Of a stretch of DNA of 64,000 nt, positions 1 to 10,329 are shown piece after piece. The notes under the pieces were generated by a model. It searched no databases. It was not told the origin of the DNA and saw only the letters and a list, made by a program, of their open reading frames with translations. Both the position numbers and the translations under genes were made by a program. How positions within the stretch are numbered: the first letter of the stretch is position 1; each line of letters opens with the position of its first letter. Source of the DNA: Elstera cyanobacteriorum (lineage in GTDB: Bacteria > Pseudomonadota > Alphaproteobacteria > Elsterales > Elsteraceae); contig NZ_NOXS01000032.1 in NCBI RefSeq assembly GCF_002251735.1, positions 310,001 through 374,000 on the forward strand, in the 5' to 3' direction.

Positions 1-434
1 ACCCCGGCAAAGCCTGCAGAAACGGCCAACCAATGGACAAGCCGCACCTTATCCCCGCCCAAAACCCCTGATAGCGCCGTCATAAAGAGCGGTGCGGAAA
101 AGCCGAGCGCGACGACGCCCGAGACCGGCAAATATTTGTAGGCGGTGAAGAAGCAGATCATCGAAATCGTGCCAAACAGGCAGCGCAGCACATGCAGCTT
201 CGGGTTACGGGTGCGCAGAATGCGGAACCCCCCAGCGCGCTGCAAAATCCATAAAACCGGGATCAGGGCAAAAAGACTGCGGGCAAACAGAATCTGAAAC
301 GTGTGATAGCCCGAGGTCGCCATCACTTTGATCAGAAAATCCATAATGGTGAACAGCCCCGCCGCCCCGCACATGCAGGCAATGCCGGTTAATACCGCCT
401 CGCGCGACGATTGCGCCGAAAGCGCCTGGGTCAT
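1..434 (-). CDS. DMT-family (EamA/RhaT-like) membrane transporter, partial
   Basis: The reverse strand reads without a stop from an ATG at 434 to the window edge, so about 144 N-terminal residues are seen and the C-terminus is missing. After a short polar N-terminus the translation is very hydrophobic and holds several membrane segments. It includes the stretch GLFTIMDFLIKV, a Phe-Ala-Arg-Ser element ahead of the second helix, and TAYKYLPVSGVVALGFSAP, which is typical of the first EamA repeat. Such proteins are inner-membrane drug or metabolite exporters with ten helices in two EamA repeats; the substrate here cannot be told. It is divergent from the histidinol-phosphatase-like gene, with about 225 bases between the two starts. 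Confidence 0.8.
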   Translation of the reverse strand, partial: MTQALSAQSSREAVLTGIACMCGAAGLFTIMDFLIKVMATSGYHTFQILFARSLFALIPVLWILQRAGGFRILRTRNPKLHVLRCLFGTISMICFFTAYKYLPVSGVVALGFSAPLFMTALSGVLGGDKVRLVHWLAVSAGFAG

Positions 435-660
435 ACCGCACCATTCCGTGTGAAAGAGGAGGAGAGCAAAAGTGCCGCAGGGGGTGCCCTAGGCGCCGAT
501 TTTCTGCTTTTTCCCAACCATGATGCGTGTATCGTGCGCTGCGATTGGTTGCAGCGTCAATCATCAAAAGCCGCTTGTTGATGCAGGGATTGCACATCTG
601 ATGAGCAGGCTTGCGGGATCGACGTTCTTGTTTTATTCTAAGCATCGTTCCGAGGATTCC

Positions 661-1443
661 ATGTCCCTGCCCGCCGTTCTACCCGCCTGGCTTGAAACCG
701 CTGTTGCGTTGGCCGATGCTGCCCGCCCGATTGCCAACCATTATTTCCGCTCGCGCCTGTCGGTGAACAGCAAGGCCGATCAATCGCCGGTCACCATTGC
801 CGACCAGCAGATCGAAGCGGTAATGCGGGAGATTCTGGCCAAAGCCCACCCGGATCACGGTATTCTGGGGGAAGAACATGGGCCGGACCGCACCGATGCC
901 GATTTCGTCTGGGTGCTCGATCCCATCGACGGTACCCGCGCATTCATCTGCGGGGTGCCGACCTTCGGAACGCTGATCGCGCTGTGCTATCGGGGGCAGC
1001 CGATCCTCGGGGTCGTCGATCACCCGGCCCTCGGCGAACGCTGGGTCGGCGGCACGGGTCTGCCGACCACCTGGAACGGCGAACCGTGCCAGACCCGCGC
1101 CTGCACGCGCTTGGCCGACGCCTATCTGTTCGCGACCAGCCCGGATATGTTCAAGGGCGCCGACGCCGATAGCTTCACCCGGCTCACCAGCCGCGCCAAG
1201 GAACGCCGCTACGGTCTCGATTGCTTTGCCGCCGGGTTGATCGCGGGCGGCCATATCGATGCGATGGTCGAAACCTCGCTGCAACCCTATGATTACTGTG
1301 CCCTGGCGCCGGTGATCGAGCAGGCGGGCGGCAAGATCAGCGATTGGACCGGAAAGCCGCTGACCATCCATAGCGATGGCCGCATCGCCGTCGCCGCCAC
1401 CGCCGCGCTGCACGGGGAAATCCTGGCGGCACTGGCTGGTTAA
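661..1443 (+). CDS. hisN: Inositol-monophosphatase-family phosphatase, probable histidinol-phosphatase
   Basis: The 260-residue protein has the lithium-sensitive phosphatase motifs: a Gly-Glu-Glu-His metal ligand site (GILGEEHG), WVLDPIDGTRAF with the catalytic Asp pair, and a C-terminal YDYCALAPVIEQAGG element. It is expected to be a soluble Mg-dependent enzyme that removes phosphate from histidinol phosphate, the second-last step of histidine synthesis. Inositol-1-phosphatase or another sugar phosphatase remains possible, since the family is hard to split by eye. The ATG at 661 was chosen because the fold starts right after it and a GAGG lies just upstream. An in-frame ATG at 520 would add about 47 residues that do not look like the family. 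The 3' end overlaps the convergent LysR gene by 4 bases. Confidence 0.82.
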   Translation: MSLPAVLPAWLETAVALADAARPIANHYFRSRLSVNSKADQSPVTIADQQIEAVMREILAKAHPDHGILGEEHGPDRTDADFVWVLDPIDGTRAFICGVPTFGTLIALCYRGQPILGVVDHPALGERWVGGTGLPTTWNGEPCQTRACTRLADAYLFATSPDMFKGADADSFTRLTSRAKERRYGLDCFAAGLIAGGHIDAMVETSLQPYDYCALAPVIEQAGGKISDWTGKPLTIHSDGRIAVAATAALHGEILAALAG

Positions 1444-2318
1444 GACCCGAAACTGCTGCGCGCCTCGGCAAGGAGCCAGTCCCGAAACAGCGGGGCGCTC
1501 GGGTGCTCGCGGGCGCGCGCCTTCCACACCAACCAATAGCTATAGTCGCTTGGCAGATCGGGGATGAAGGGCGTCACCAGCCGCCCGTCGGCCAGCGCAT
1601 CGGCAGCAAGACTGCGGCGAACCAGGGCGACGCAGCCGCCCTGCACTGCGTCTTGGATCACCAAGGCCGCATCGTCATAGACCGTGGGCGACAGGCTCGG
1701 TATCGTCTGCCCAGCCACCGCGAACCAGCGGCGCCAATTCTGCTTTGGGGTGTCGGACACCAGCCGAACCCGCGTAAGGTCGGCGGGCGTCTGAAGCGTG
1801 GCCGCAACAGCGGGCGTGCAAGCCGGAACTAGGCTTTCGCCCCCCAACCGAACTGCCTCGGCCCCCGGCCAGCCCCCAAGGCCGGAGCGCAGGGCGAGAT
1901 CGAAGCGGTCGTCGGTAAAATCCCACAAGGCCACCGCCGAGGTCACGCGCACATCGACCCCCGGCACCGCTGCATAGAAGCGCGGCAGGCGCGGCAGCAA
2001 CCAGCAGGCTGCCAGCGACGGCAGCACGGTGAGATGCAGCGGGCCTGCCTCTGGGGCGCGGACCTCGGCCGTCGCCGCGCCGATCAGATCCAGCGCGTCG
2101 GCGATCCGGTCCCGGTAGCGCCGCCCCGCCGCCGTTAGGGTTAACGCATGGCCCCGCCGTTCGAAGAGAGGGGCACCGAGCGCGGTTTCGAGCTGGCGAA
2201 CCTGATGGCTGATCGCCGCCTGGGTTACATGAAGCTCCTGGGCCGCAAGCGTAAAATTCAAATGCCGCGCCCCGGCCTCGAAGGCCCGCAAAGCGCCCAT
2301 CGGCGGCAAGCGGCGCAT
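1440..2318 (-). CDS. LysR-family transcriptional regulator (GcvA-like)
   Basis: This 292-residue protein starts with a winged helix-turn-helix (ALRAFEAGARHLNFTLAAQE, then VTQAAISHQVRQLE), followed by a LysR substrate-binding domain from about residue 90. The helix-turn-helix resembles GcvA-type regulators. A GGGGAAG ribosome site lies about 5 bases before the ATG. The gene is divergent from a LysE/RhtB exporter, with 105 bases between the starts. That is the classical layout for a LysR protein that controls its divergent neighbour in response to an amino acid. The effector is not known. Confidence 0.9.
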   Translation of the reverse strand: MRRLPPMGALRAFEAGARHLNFTLAAQELHVTQAAISHQVRQLETALGAPLFERRGHALTLTAAGRRYRDRIADALDLIGAATAEVRAPEAGPLHLTVLPSLAACWLLPRLPRFYAAVPGVDVRVTSAVALWDFTDDRFDLALRSGLGGWPGAEAVRLGGESLVPACTPAVAATLQTPADLTRVRLVSDTPKQNWRRWFAVAGQTIPSLSPTVYDDAALVIQDAVQGGCVALVRRSLAADALADGRLVTPFIPDLPSDYSYWLVWKARAREHPSAPLFRDWLLAEARSSFGS

Positions 2319-2360
2319 GGATCTTCCCCTAATATTCCTTATCGAGAGACTTAAAATAAC

Positions 2361-2376
2361 CCGTTTTGCGAAACGG
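2361..2376. promoter_or_regulatory. Dyad in the lysR-lysE divergent promoter region
   Basis: CCGTTTTGCGAAACGG is an inverted repeat with 6-base arms and a 4-base centre. It sits in the short gap between the divergent LysR and LysE genes, where a LysR operator would be expected. Its role as an operator is inferred from position only. Confidence 0.35.
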
Positions 2377-2423
2377 CGGAACCGGCCTTTAGTGGGGCTA
2401 TCCCCGCCCCTTTTTACGAATGG

Positions 2424-3035
2424 ATGATCCCCATGCTTGGCCTTGAAACCGCCGCCCTGCTGACCGGTTATGCCGCGCCGCTGATCGTCAGCCCCGGCCC
2501 CGGCAATACATTATTGACCAGCGCCGGGGCACGTTTAGGGGTTTCCGGCGCGGCGCGCTTCTGGATCGGCTTTGAGATCGGCAATCTGCTGCTCTGTCTA
2601 CTGTACGGCCTAGGCTTCGGTACGCTGTTACACGGCGCCCCCGGCGTCCACCTAGCCCTAAAATGGGCCGGAACCGCCTATTTGCTGTATCTCGCTTGGG
2701 GGTTCGCCCGGGCGGCCTTGGCCCGAGATGCGATGGCGGAGGCGACCGCCATTCCGTTCACGCTGACGCGCGGCATCGCCAGCGTTCTGATCAACCCGAA
2801 AATCCATTCGATGATCGCGGTCATGATGGCGCAATTCCTCGATCCGCAGGCACCGTTGGTCGGCCAGACCGTGCTGATCGGGCTACTGTTCACCGCCATC
2901 AGCATCCCCTGCCACTTTCTATGGCTCTTCGCGGGGCAAGCGATCCTGCGGCGCTTTACCTCGCGCCGGGCGAGGATCGTGCAGAATGGCGCTTTCGCCC
3001 TCTGCATGATCCTCGTGGCGATTGGTCTTCAGTAA
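2424..3035 (+). CDS. LysE/RhtB-family amino-acid exporter
   Basis: The 203-residue protein is an integral inner-membrane protein with about six hydrophobic segments. It carries the family signature SPGPGNTLL near residue 24, and a central NPK(I)HSM element in place of the usual NPKA. Members export amino acids such as lysine, threonine or homoserine lactone; the substrate here is not clear. It is divergent from the LysR gene that probably regulates it. A second in-frame ATG at 2433 has a GGA seven bases upstream and could be the true start. Its stop abuts the stop of the convergent acyl-CoA ligase gene with no spacing. Confidence 0.88.
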   Translation: MIPMLGLETAALLTGYAAPLIVSPGPGNTLLTSAGARLGVSGAARFWIGFEIGNLLLCLLYGLGFGTLLHGAPGVHLALKWAGTAYLLYLAWGFARAALARDAMAEATAIPFTLTRGIASVLINPKIHSMIAVMMAQFLDPQAPLVGQTVLIGLLFTAISIPCHFLWLFAGQAILRRFTSRRARIVQNGAFALCMILVAIGLQ

Positions 3036-4664
<1,629 letters not shown>

Positions 4665-4673
4665 TTGTTGCCT

Positions 4674-4697
4674 CCCCCTTACGTTATAGTTAGGGGA
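4674..4697 (-). promoter_or_regulatory. Stem-loop at the ribosome-binding site of the acyl-CoA synthetase gene
   Basis: Read on the minus strand, CCCCTAAC and GTAAGGGG face each other across a 6-base loop and pair at 7 of 8 positions. The GGGG of the second arm runs into the GGGGGAGG ribosome site of the gene. The hairpin could mask translation initiation; this is inferred from the sequence only. Confidence 0.3.
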
Positions 4698-4712
4698 AGT
4701 TTACGCGAAATT

Positions 4713-5675
4713 CTAAACCGCGACCACCCGTTCCTCCGCCTCATCCCAGCGAAACTGCGGCGGGGTTTCCAGCAGGCATCCGCCCACCCAGCGGGGCCGA
4801 CTACCGAACTGCAAAGCATCCATTTGGCCCATCACGACCGCCCCACCCCGGGCGGTGAGACGGTGGCGCCCATCCGACTGTTCCAGCAGACTAATGGGGG
4901 GACGGCAGAGATCGCGCAGGACGGGAAAAAACATCATATCGCCCAGCCAAGCGGCATCTTCCTGGGCGCAGACCGAGGCGAAAATCGCCCGCTCCGTCTC
5001 AGCTCCATTCACAACCGCGCGCAAGGCAAGGCGTTCGGTCTGGCTCAGCCCGTCGCGCAAACCAGGTAAATTGGCTAGATGACGGCGAATGGCCGCCGAT
5101 AAATGCGGCAGCGCAACCCCTTCCGGCTTACGGTCGGGATCCTCGAGAATGATCGCCAAAGCCTCCAGCGGGCGTGGATCGGGCGCGCACCACAGTTCCC
5201 ACAGATAGCTTGCCAGTTTGAGTTCCGGCACCGTCACCCGGCGGCGAGCGGCGAATAGATGCGCCAGCGCATCCGGCGACTGATGCCCCAGAAAATCATC
5301 GGCCTGCACCAACGATAAGGCCCGGTGCGGATGATCGGCGAACCAGGCGAGCAGCCGCATCAGGATCGATTGGTCAAAGAGATCATGCTCCACCCAGATC
5401 ACCACTTCCGGGTAATCGTCGGCACGGGCAATCGCCTTATCCTGATCGATCAACTGCCCCAGCACGGCGGCCAGAATCTCGCCGTAGCGGTCGGCCAGAA
5501 AGCGGGCACGGGTTGCCCGATAGGTTTCTTCGGTCAAACCTTCCGGCGTCGGCCCGTCGCACACTGGATCGACCCAGGCGAGGAAATCGCCGCCGATCCC
5601 CGATACCCGCAGGGGTTGCGCTAGATCGGAGCCACAGCGGATATGCAGGACAGGCGCTAACTCTTTGGAATTCAT
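4713..5675 (-). CDS. DUF1835 domain-containing protein
   Basis: The N-terminal stretch HIRCGSDLAQPLRVSGIGGD, followed by a Trp-x-Asp-Pro-Val-Cys-x-Gly-Pro element, is the hallmark of DUF1835. The middle and C-terminal parts are helical, with a conserved-looking acidic EVVIWVEHDLFDQ segment. The protein has about 320 residues and no signal peptide, so it is probably cytosolic. Its biochemical function is not established. The ATG at 5675 was chosen; the frame remains open to a TTG at 5687. Nothing in the neighbourhood suggests an operon partner. Confidence 0.8.
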   Translation of the reverse strand: MNSKELAPVLHIRCGSDLAQPLRVSGIGGDFLAWVDPVCDGPTPEGLTEETYRATRARFLADRYGEILAAVLGQLIDQDKAIARADDYPEVVIWVEHDLFDQSILMRLLAWFADHPHRALSLVQADDFLGHQSPDALAHLFAARRRVTVPELKLASYLWELWCAPDPRPLEALAIILEDPDRKPEGVALPHLSAAIRRHLANLPGLRDGLSQTERLALRAVVNGAETERAIFASVCAQEDAAWLGDMMFFPVLRDLCRPPISLLEQSDGRHRLTARGGAVVMGQMDALQFGSRPRWVGGCLLETPPQFRWDEAEERVVAV

Positions 5676-5879
5676 AATCCTATCCAACCTTTAAGCTACA
5701 ACTCTTCCGGGCTGGTCGGCCTTTAGACCGGCGTGGGGCAGAGGGTAGCACAAAATACCGGCACAAAAAATTAACGCTAATCTCTTTTAATATCGGGTCG
5801 ATAGCGTAATATCCGGGTTTCAGGGCGTCGGCTATGATGCTATTAAGAAATTGGTTTTCCCGCGAAGAAGCCGGATCGG

Positions 5880-6704
5880 ATGGAACTTAAAGTCACCTTT
5901 TGGGGCGTTCGAGGGAGCTTCCCCTGTGCCACACCGCAGCACATGCTGTACGGTGGCAATACGTCCTGCGTCTCGGTGGAGGCAGGTGGCGAGGTTATTA
6001 TCCTGGATGCAGGCACTGGGCTCTGGCAGCTCGGCAAGTATCTGGTCGCCAATGGGGTCCAGGGGGCGACAATGCTGATGTCGCACACCCATACCGACCA
6101 TATTATCGGCTTCCCCTTCTTCGCCCCAGCTTGGATCGGCTCGTTCCATCTCGATATTTTCGCGGGGCATCTGCGCGATAATGGCGGCGTTCGGTCGGTT
6201 TTCGCCGAACAGATGCGCGACCCGATTTTCCCGGTTTCGCTATCCCATATGGCCGCGAATATGAGTTTCCACGACTTCGAGGCGGGGGACGATCTCGTTG
6301 TCGGCAATAGCGTGCATGTAAAGACCGCACGGCTTAATCACCCGAACGGGGCGACCGGCTACCGGATTTCGGCGGGCGGGCGCAGCGTTTGCTATGTCAC
6401 CGATACCGAACATTACCCGGGGCGCCGCGATCCGAACGTCATGGATCTGGTGCGCGACGCCGATGTGATGATCTACGACTCGACCTATTCCGACGACGAA
6501 TATGCGCGCGGGCGCGTGGGCTGGGGGCATTCAACCTGGGAAGAAGCGATCCGCATCGGGCAGGATGCCAATGTTGGGCGCGTCTATATCTTCCACCACG
6601 ATCCCGACAATACCGACGATAAAATGGCCGCCATCGAACGGCAGGCCCGCGCGGTGTGGGACCGGGTAACAATCGCGCGCGAAGGCATGGCGATCGAGCT
6701 ATAA
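5880..6704 (+). CDS. MBL-fold metallo-hydrolase
   Basis: The 274-residue protein has the metallo-beta-lactamase fold. The metal motif SHTHTDHI gives ligands His69, His71, Asp73 and His74, after an LDAGTG strand. Later ligands probably include the His in the ARLNHPNGATGY segment and the Asp in YVTDTEH. The N-terminus VTFWGVRGSFPC resembles the PhnP/RNase Z-like branch often annotated as a phosphodiesterase. The substrate is unknown. The stop codon overlaps the ATG of the next small lipoprotein gene by one base (TAATG), so the two are translationally coupled. Confidence 0.88.
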   Translation: MELKVTFWGVRGSFPCATPQHMLYGGNTSCVSVEAGGEVIILDAGTGLWQLGKYLVANGVQGATMLMSHTHTDHIIGFPFFAPAWIGSFHLDIFAGHLRDNGGVRSVFAEQMRDPIFPVSLSHMAANMSFHDFEAGDDLVVGNSVHVKTARLNHPNGATGYRISAGGRSVCYVTDTEHYPGRRDPNVMDLVRDADVMIYDSTYSDDEYARGRVGWGHSTWEEAIRIGQDANVGRVYIFHHDPDNTDDKMAAIERQARAVWDRVTIAREGMAIEL

Positions 6705-7021
6705 TGCGTCGATACGTCAGCTTACTTTCCCTATTTACCCTCCTGGGCTGCACGGCGGCTCCTGCGTGGGAGAAAGCGGGCATTGGCCCCGAAACGCGGG
6801 AAAAGGATCTTGCCGCCTGCCGTCAGGAAATCCGCTATACGAGCGACGAAGCCCGCCGCCGCGATGCCCGAATTGCCGCAGCGCGGGGGGAAATCAGCAG
6901 CGGGCGCAGCAGCGCCTATGATAGTCTGCGCGGCGATTTAGATGCATCTACGGAACGACGCCGGGAAAGCAAAGCTTTAGCCGATTGTATGCGGGCCAAG
7001 GGCTATACAAACCGGTCCTGA
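6704..7021 (+). CDS. Small putative lipoprotein
   Basis: The 105-residue product starts with a lipoprotein signal peptide; LLGC is the lipobox and the Cys is at about residue 16. The mature part is charged and helical, with two further Cys residues that could form a disulfide in the periplasm. It is translationally coupled to the upstream MBL-fold gene through a TAATG overlap. No family was recognised. Confidence 0.7.
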   Translation: MRRYVSLLSLFTLLGCTAAPAWEKAGIGPETREKDLAACRQEIRYTSDEARRRDARIAAARGEISSGRSSAYDSLRGDLDASTERRRESKALADCMRAKGYTNRS

Positions 7022-7066
7022 GTCGCTATATTACATTTTTATTGCGCTGCACTGGGTGAGTTCACA

Positions 7067-7267
7067 ATGATGAGCCGCTACGCGCAGGTCGAGGCCCTGC
7101 GTATGGTCCATAACCAGCTTGATCTGGAAGTTCAGGAAGAGGCCCAACGCCCGTTCCCGGATGATGGGAAGCTGCGTCGGCTCAAAAGCCAGAAACTCCA
7201 GATCAAAGACCGCATTTCCCGGCTTATGGCGCAGCGCGGTCTGGCGATGCGGGCGGTTTTGCGCTAG
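7067..7267 (+). CDS. YdcH-family (DUF465) small protein
   Basis: The 66-residue protein is strongly helical and charged. It has the typical DUF465 layout: a helix with HNQLDLEVQEE, a short turn at PDDGKLRRLKSQKLQIKD, and a basic C-terminus. DUF465 proteins are short coiled-coil proteins of unknown role, common in alphaproteobacteria. A GGTGAG ribosome site lies just before the paired ATG codons at 7067 and 7070. Confidence 0.8.
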   Translation: MMSRYAQVEALRMVHNQLDLEVQEEAQRPFPDDGKLRRLKSQKLQIKDRISRLMAQRGLAMRAVLR

Positions 7268-7306
7268 AACCGCCCCCGGTTCGAACCAGCAAAGGCCGCC
7301 GCTGTC

Positions 7307-7510
7307 ATGCCCGCTTCCCTCCGCCGTCTTCTTGGGGCCTTGGGCATCCTTATCTTTCTATTCCTATATGTCGTCGCGGTCGTGAACCTGCGATTTTTGC
7401 TGCCGCACAGCCTTTGGCTTGATCTGATTTACTATCTGATTTTCGGCATTCTATGGGTTTGGCCCGCTTTGCGAATCGCCAAATGGAGTCATCGCACCAC
7501 TCAGCTCTAA
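7307..7510 (+). CDS. DUF2842-type small membrane protein
   Basis: The 67-residue protein has two hydrophobic helices, roughly residues 10-28 and 38-56. It ends in the GILWVWPALRIAKW stretch that resembles DUF2842 proteins, which are small inner-membrane proteins of unknown function restricted largely to alphaproteobacteria. The family call rests on memory of the motif and is moderately sure. The gene lies 39 bases after the YdcH-like gene. Confidence 0.65.
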   Translation: MPASLRRLLGALGILIFLFLYVVAVVNLRFLLPHSLWLDLIYYLIFGILWVWPALRIAKWSHRTTQL

Positions 7511-7655
7511 TATTTCTAAATTATTGCTTCCGCATCTGCAAATATCATAAAATTCCGCCTATATTTTCATCTCACAGCTTATTGCGCGCGTAACGAAAAG
7601 CTGCTTATTGTCGTGCTGCGTGCAGTGAAATCCTAAGGGATTCCTGCTGCTCAAT

Positions 7656-7698
7656 GGCCCCGTCCTGGCGATAAGACCGATAATAGCCGGGGCCTTTT
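7656..7698 (+). terminator. GC-rich stem-loop with T-run ahead of oppA
   Basis: GGCCCCG (7656-7662) and CGGGGCC (7688-7694) can pair around a 25-base loop and are followed by TTTT. The hairpin ends about 27 bases before the oppA start, so it would work as an attenuator in the leader or as the terminator of a short upstream RNA. A smaller hairpin with arms AATCC and GGATT lies just upstream at 7630-7643. Confidence 0.45.
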
Positions 7699-7725
7699 CG
7701 TTCACACCTCTGGGGGATGTTTTAT

Positions 7726-9318
7726 ATGGTTAAGTTCCGTTCGCTCGCCTTGGCCCTTGGTCTGTCCACGGCGTTGGTTTCCGGTTTTGCCCAAGCGCAG
7801 ATGACGTTGCGCGTCGCCAATATGGGCGAGCCGGATACGCTGGATCCGCAGAACATGTCGGGCACGTGGGAAAACCGCATCGCGGGCGATCTGTTCCTCG
7901 GCCTGACGACCGAAGCCGCCGATGGCACGGTTATTCCGGGGACCGCTGAAAGCTGGTCGATCAGTGCTGACGGCACCGTCTATACGTTCAAGCTGCGCGC
8001 TGATGCCACTTGGTCCGATGGCACGCCGGTGACGGCCGAAGATTTCGTTTTCGCCTATCGCCGTATCATGGACCCGAAGCGCGCCGCCAAATACGCCTCG
8101 CTGCTGTACCCGATCAAGGGGACGGAGGAAGTTAATTCCGGCAAGGAAACCGATTTCACCAAGATCGGCGCCAAGGCCATCGACGCCAAAACGCTGGAAA
8201 TCACCCTTAAAGAACCGACCCCCTATTTCCTCGAACTTCTGACCCATTACACCTCCTTCCCGCTGCCGAAGCATGTGGTGGAAAAGGCCGGTAATGATTG
8301 GGTGAAGCCGGGCACGATGGTGACCAATGGCGCCTATATGCTGTCGGCCTATACGCCGAACGATAAGGTGGAACTGGTCAAGAATCCGAAGTTCTACGAC
8401 GCCAAAAACGTGAAGATCGAAAAAGTCATCTTCACGGGGAACGAAGACCGCACCGAAATGGAAAAGCGTTTCCGGGCCGGTGAAATGGATCTTGTTACCG
8501 ATATTAACCCGGCCCGTATCGATACACTGACGCGCGAACTGCCGAACGAACTGAAGATCGCCCCCTACCTCGGGCTTTACTACTATACGTTCAACTCGGC
8601 CAACGGCCCGACGAAAGACCCGAAGGTCCGTAAGGCCCTGTCGATGGTCGTCGACCGCGATATCATCACCCAGAAGGTCTCCAAGGCTGGTGAAATCCCC
8701 GCCTTCGGGATCGTGCCGCCGGGCATCTCGAACTATGGTCAGGCCTTGAAGACCGATTGGGCCGATAAGCCCAAGGCCGAACGGGTGGCCATGGCCAAGA
8801 AGCTGATGGAAGAAGCCGGTTACGGCCCGGGCAAGCCGCTGAAGCTGGAACTCAGCTACAACACGTCCGAAGGTCATAAGAATATTGCTATCGCCGTGCA
8901 GAGCATGTGGAAGCAAGAACTGGGCGTCGAAGCGGAACTGGTTAACCGCGACGTGAAAGTCCACTATAACACGCTGCGCGACGGCAACTTCCAAGTCGGT
9001 CGTGCGGGTTGGATTGCCGACTATAACGATCCGCAGAACTTCCTATACCTGCTGGAAACCCGTACCGGTTCCAACAACTACGGCAAGTTTTCCAATGCCG
9101 ATTACGACAAGCTGATGCTGGAAGCCGGCACGACGGTGGACCTGAAGAAGCGCGCCGAAATCATGGCGAAGGCCGAGCGTATTGGGATCGATCAGGATGC
9201 CCTGATGCCGATCTACTTCTACGTCTCGAAGAACCTCGTGTCGCAGAAGCTGAAGGGCTTCGTGTCGAACACGAAGGACATTCATCGCAGCCGCTGGATG
9301 GAGATTGTCGCCAACTAA
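7726..9318 (+). CDS. oppA: Oligopeptide ABC transporter, periplasmic substrate-binding protein
   Basis: This SBP_bac_5 family protein has about 530 residues. A Sec signal peptide (hydrophobic core ALALGLSTALVSGFAQAQ) is followed by the family opening GEPDTLDPQNMSGTWE. Strongly conserved parts include the TPYFLELLTHYTSFPLP segment and VRKALSMVVDRD. It captures oligopeptides in the periplasm and delivers them to OppBC. The ATG at 7726 was preferred because a GGGGGA ribosome site ends 8 bases before it; the ATG at 7717 overlaps that site. It is the first gene of a complete oppABCDF operon. Confidence 0.94.
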   Translation: MVKFRSLALALGLSTALVSGFAQAQMTLRVANMGEPDTLDPQNMSGTWENRIAGDLFLGLTTEAADGTVIPGTAESWSISADGTVYTFKLRADATWSDGTPVTAEDFVFAYRRIMDPKRAAKYASLLYPIKGTEEVNSGKETDFTKIGAKAIDAKTLEITLKEPTPYFLELLTHYTSFPLPKHVVEKAGNDWVKPGTMVTNGAYMLSAYTPNDKVELVKNPKFYDAKNVKIEKVIFTGNEDRTEMEKRFRAGEMDLVTDINPARIDTLTRELPNELKIAPYLGLYYYTFNSANGPTKDPKVRKALSMVVDRDIITQKVSKAGEIPAFGIVPPGISNYGQALKTDWADKPKAERVAMAKKLMEEAGYGPGKPLKLELSYNTSEGHKNIAIAVQSMWKQELGVEAELVNRDVKVHYNTLRDGNFQVGRAGWIADYNDPQNFLYLLETRTGSNNYGKFSNADYDKLMLEAGTTVDLKKRAEIMAKAERIGIDQDALMPIYFYVSKNLVSQKLKGFVSNTKDIHRSRWMEIVAN

Positions 9319-9333
9319 CGGCGACGCCGACCT

Positions 9334-9380
9334 CTGGATTGGGAGCGGCTGGACGCTAGGTCCGGCCGCTCTCCAGTTTT
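9334..9380 (+). terminator. Intercistronic hairpin between oppA and oppB
   Basis: GAGCGGC (9343-9349) pairs with GCCGCTC (9365-9371). The arms extend outward through CTGG and CCAG and are followed by TTTT. Such a hairpin behind the binding-protein gene usually stabilises the oppA message and lowers read-through into the permease genes, which fits the higher need for OppA. Confidence 0.55.
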
Positions 9381-9411
9381 AGAGCCGCACTCCTTCGCGG
9401 GGGATACCCTT

Positions 9412-10329
9412 ATGAGCCGTTTTGTGTTGAACCGCCTGTTCAGTGCGGTGCCGACCCTTTTTATTGCGATCGCCATCGCCTTTTTTATGATGCGCGTCGC
9501 CCCGGGCGGCCCGTTCGACAGCGACCGCCAGCTTGCGCCCGCCATCGAAGCGAATCTGCGCAAAGCCTACCATCTCGACGAACCCCTCTATATGCAGTTT
9601 GGCCGCTATCTGGTCGGGCTCGCGCAGGGGGATTTCGGCCCCTCTTTCAAATATCAAGACTTCACGGTCGGTCAGTTGATCATGAAGGGCTTACCGATTT
9701 CCCTATCGCTCGCCCTAGGGTCGGTGCTGATCGCGACAACGGCGGGCATCCTCATCGGGATGATCGCCGCGTTCCGGCAAAATTCACGCATTGATCACGT
9801 GGCGATGGCTGGGGCAATGGCGGGGATTGCCATTCCGAATTTTGTCATGGCGCCCTTGCTGACCCTGCTGCTCGGCGTCCATCTCGGTTGGCTGCCCGTT
9901 GGCGGTTGGGGCAAGCCGGAGCAGGTGATCCTGCCGCTGTTCGCCCTCGCGCTGCCGAAGATTGCCTATGTTGCGCGCCTGACCCGCGCCTCGACCATCG
10001 AAGTGCTGCGGTCTAATTTCATCCGCACGGCCCGCTCCAAGGGTCTACCAAACCGGCTGATTCTGGCGCGGCATGCGCTGAAGGCGTCGCTGATGCCGGT
10101 CGTCTCCTACCTTGGCCCGGCAACGGCGTCGGCCATCGTCAGCGCGGTGGTGATCGAATCGATCTTCGGTATCCCCGGCATCGGGCGCTATTTCGTGCTG
10201 GGAGCGCTGAACCGCGATTATACGCTGGTGATGGGTATGGTCGTGCTGTACGCCGCCCTCATCCTTCTCTTCAATTTGCTTGTGGACCTGCTCTACGGGC
10301 TGCTCGATCCGAAGGTGCGGTTCGAATGA
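9412..10329 (+). CDS. oppB: Oligopeptide ABC transporter, permease OppB
   Basis: The 305-residue inner-membrane permease has a first transmembrane helix at the N-terminus (LFIAIAIAFFMMRVAPGGPF). It also has the binding-protein-dependent transport EAA loop, seen as IRTARSKGLPNRLILARHAL near residues 203-222. OppB pairs with OppC to form the peptide channel. Its stop overlaps the oppC start by 4 bases (ATGA). Confidence 0.94.
   Translation: MSRFVLNRLFSAVPTLFIAIAIAFFMMRVAPGGPFDSDRQLAPAIEANLRKAYHLDEPLYMQFGRYLVGLAQGDFGPSFKYQDFTVGQLIMKGLPISLSLALGSVLIATTAGILIGMIAAFRQNSRIDHVAMAGAMAGIAIPNFVMAPLLTLLLGVHLGWLPVGGWGKPEQVILPLFALALPKIAYVARLTRASTIEVLRSNFIRTARSKGLPNRLILARHALKASLMPVVSYLGPATASAIVSAVVIESIFGIPGIGRYFVLGALNRDYTLVMGMVVLYAALILLFNLLVDLLYGLLDPKVRFE

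Noticed and set aside
205-645. A 146-codon minus-strand frame over the start of the window
   Set aside because: It overlaps the DMT transporter in another frame; the transporter translation shows clear membrane helices and family motifs, and this one does not.
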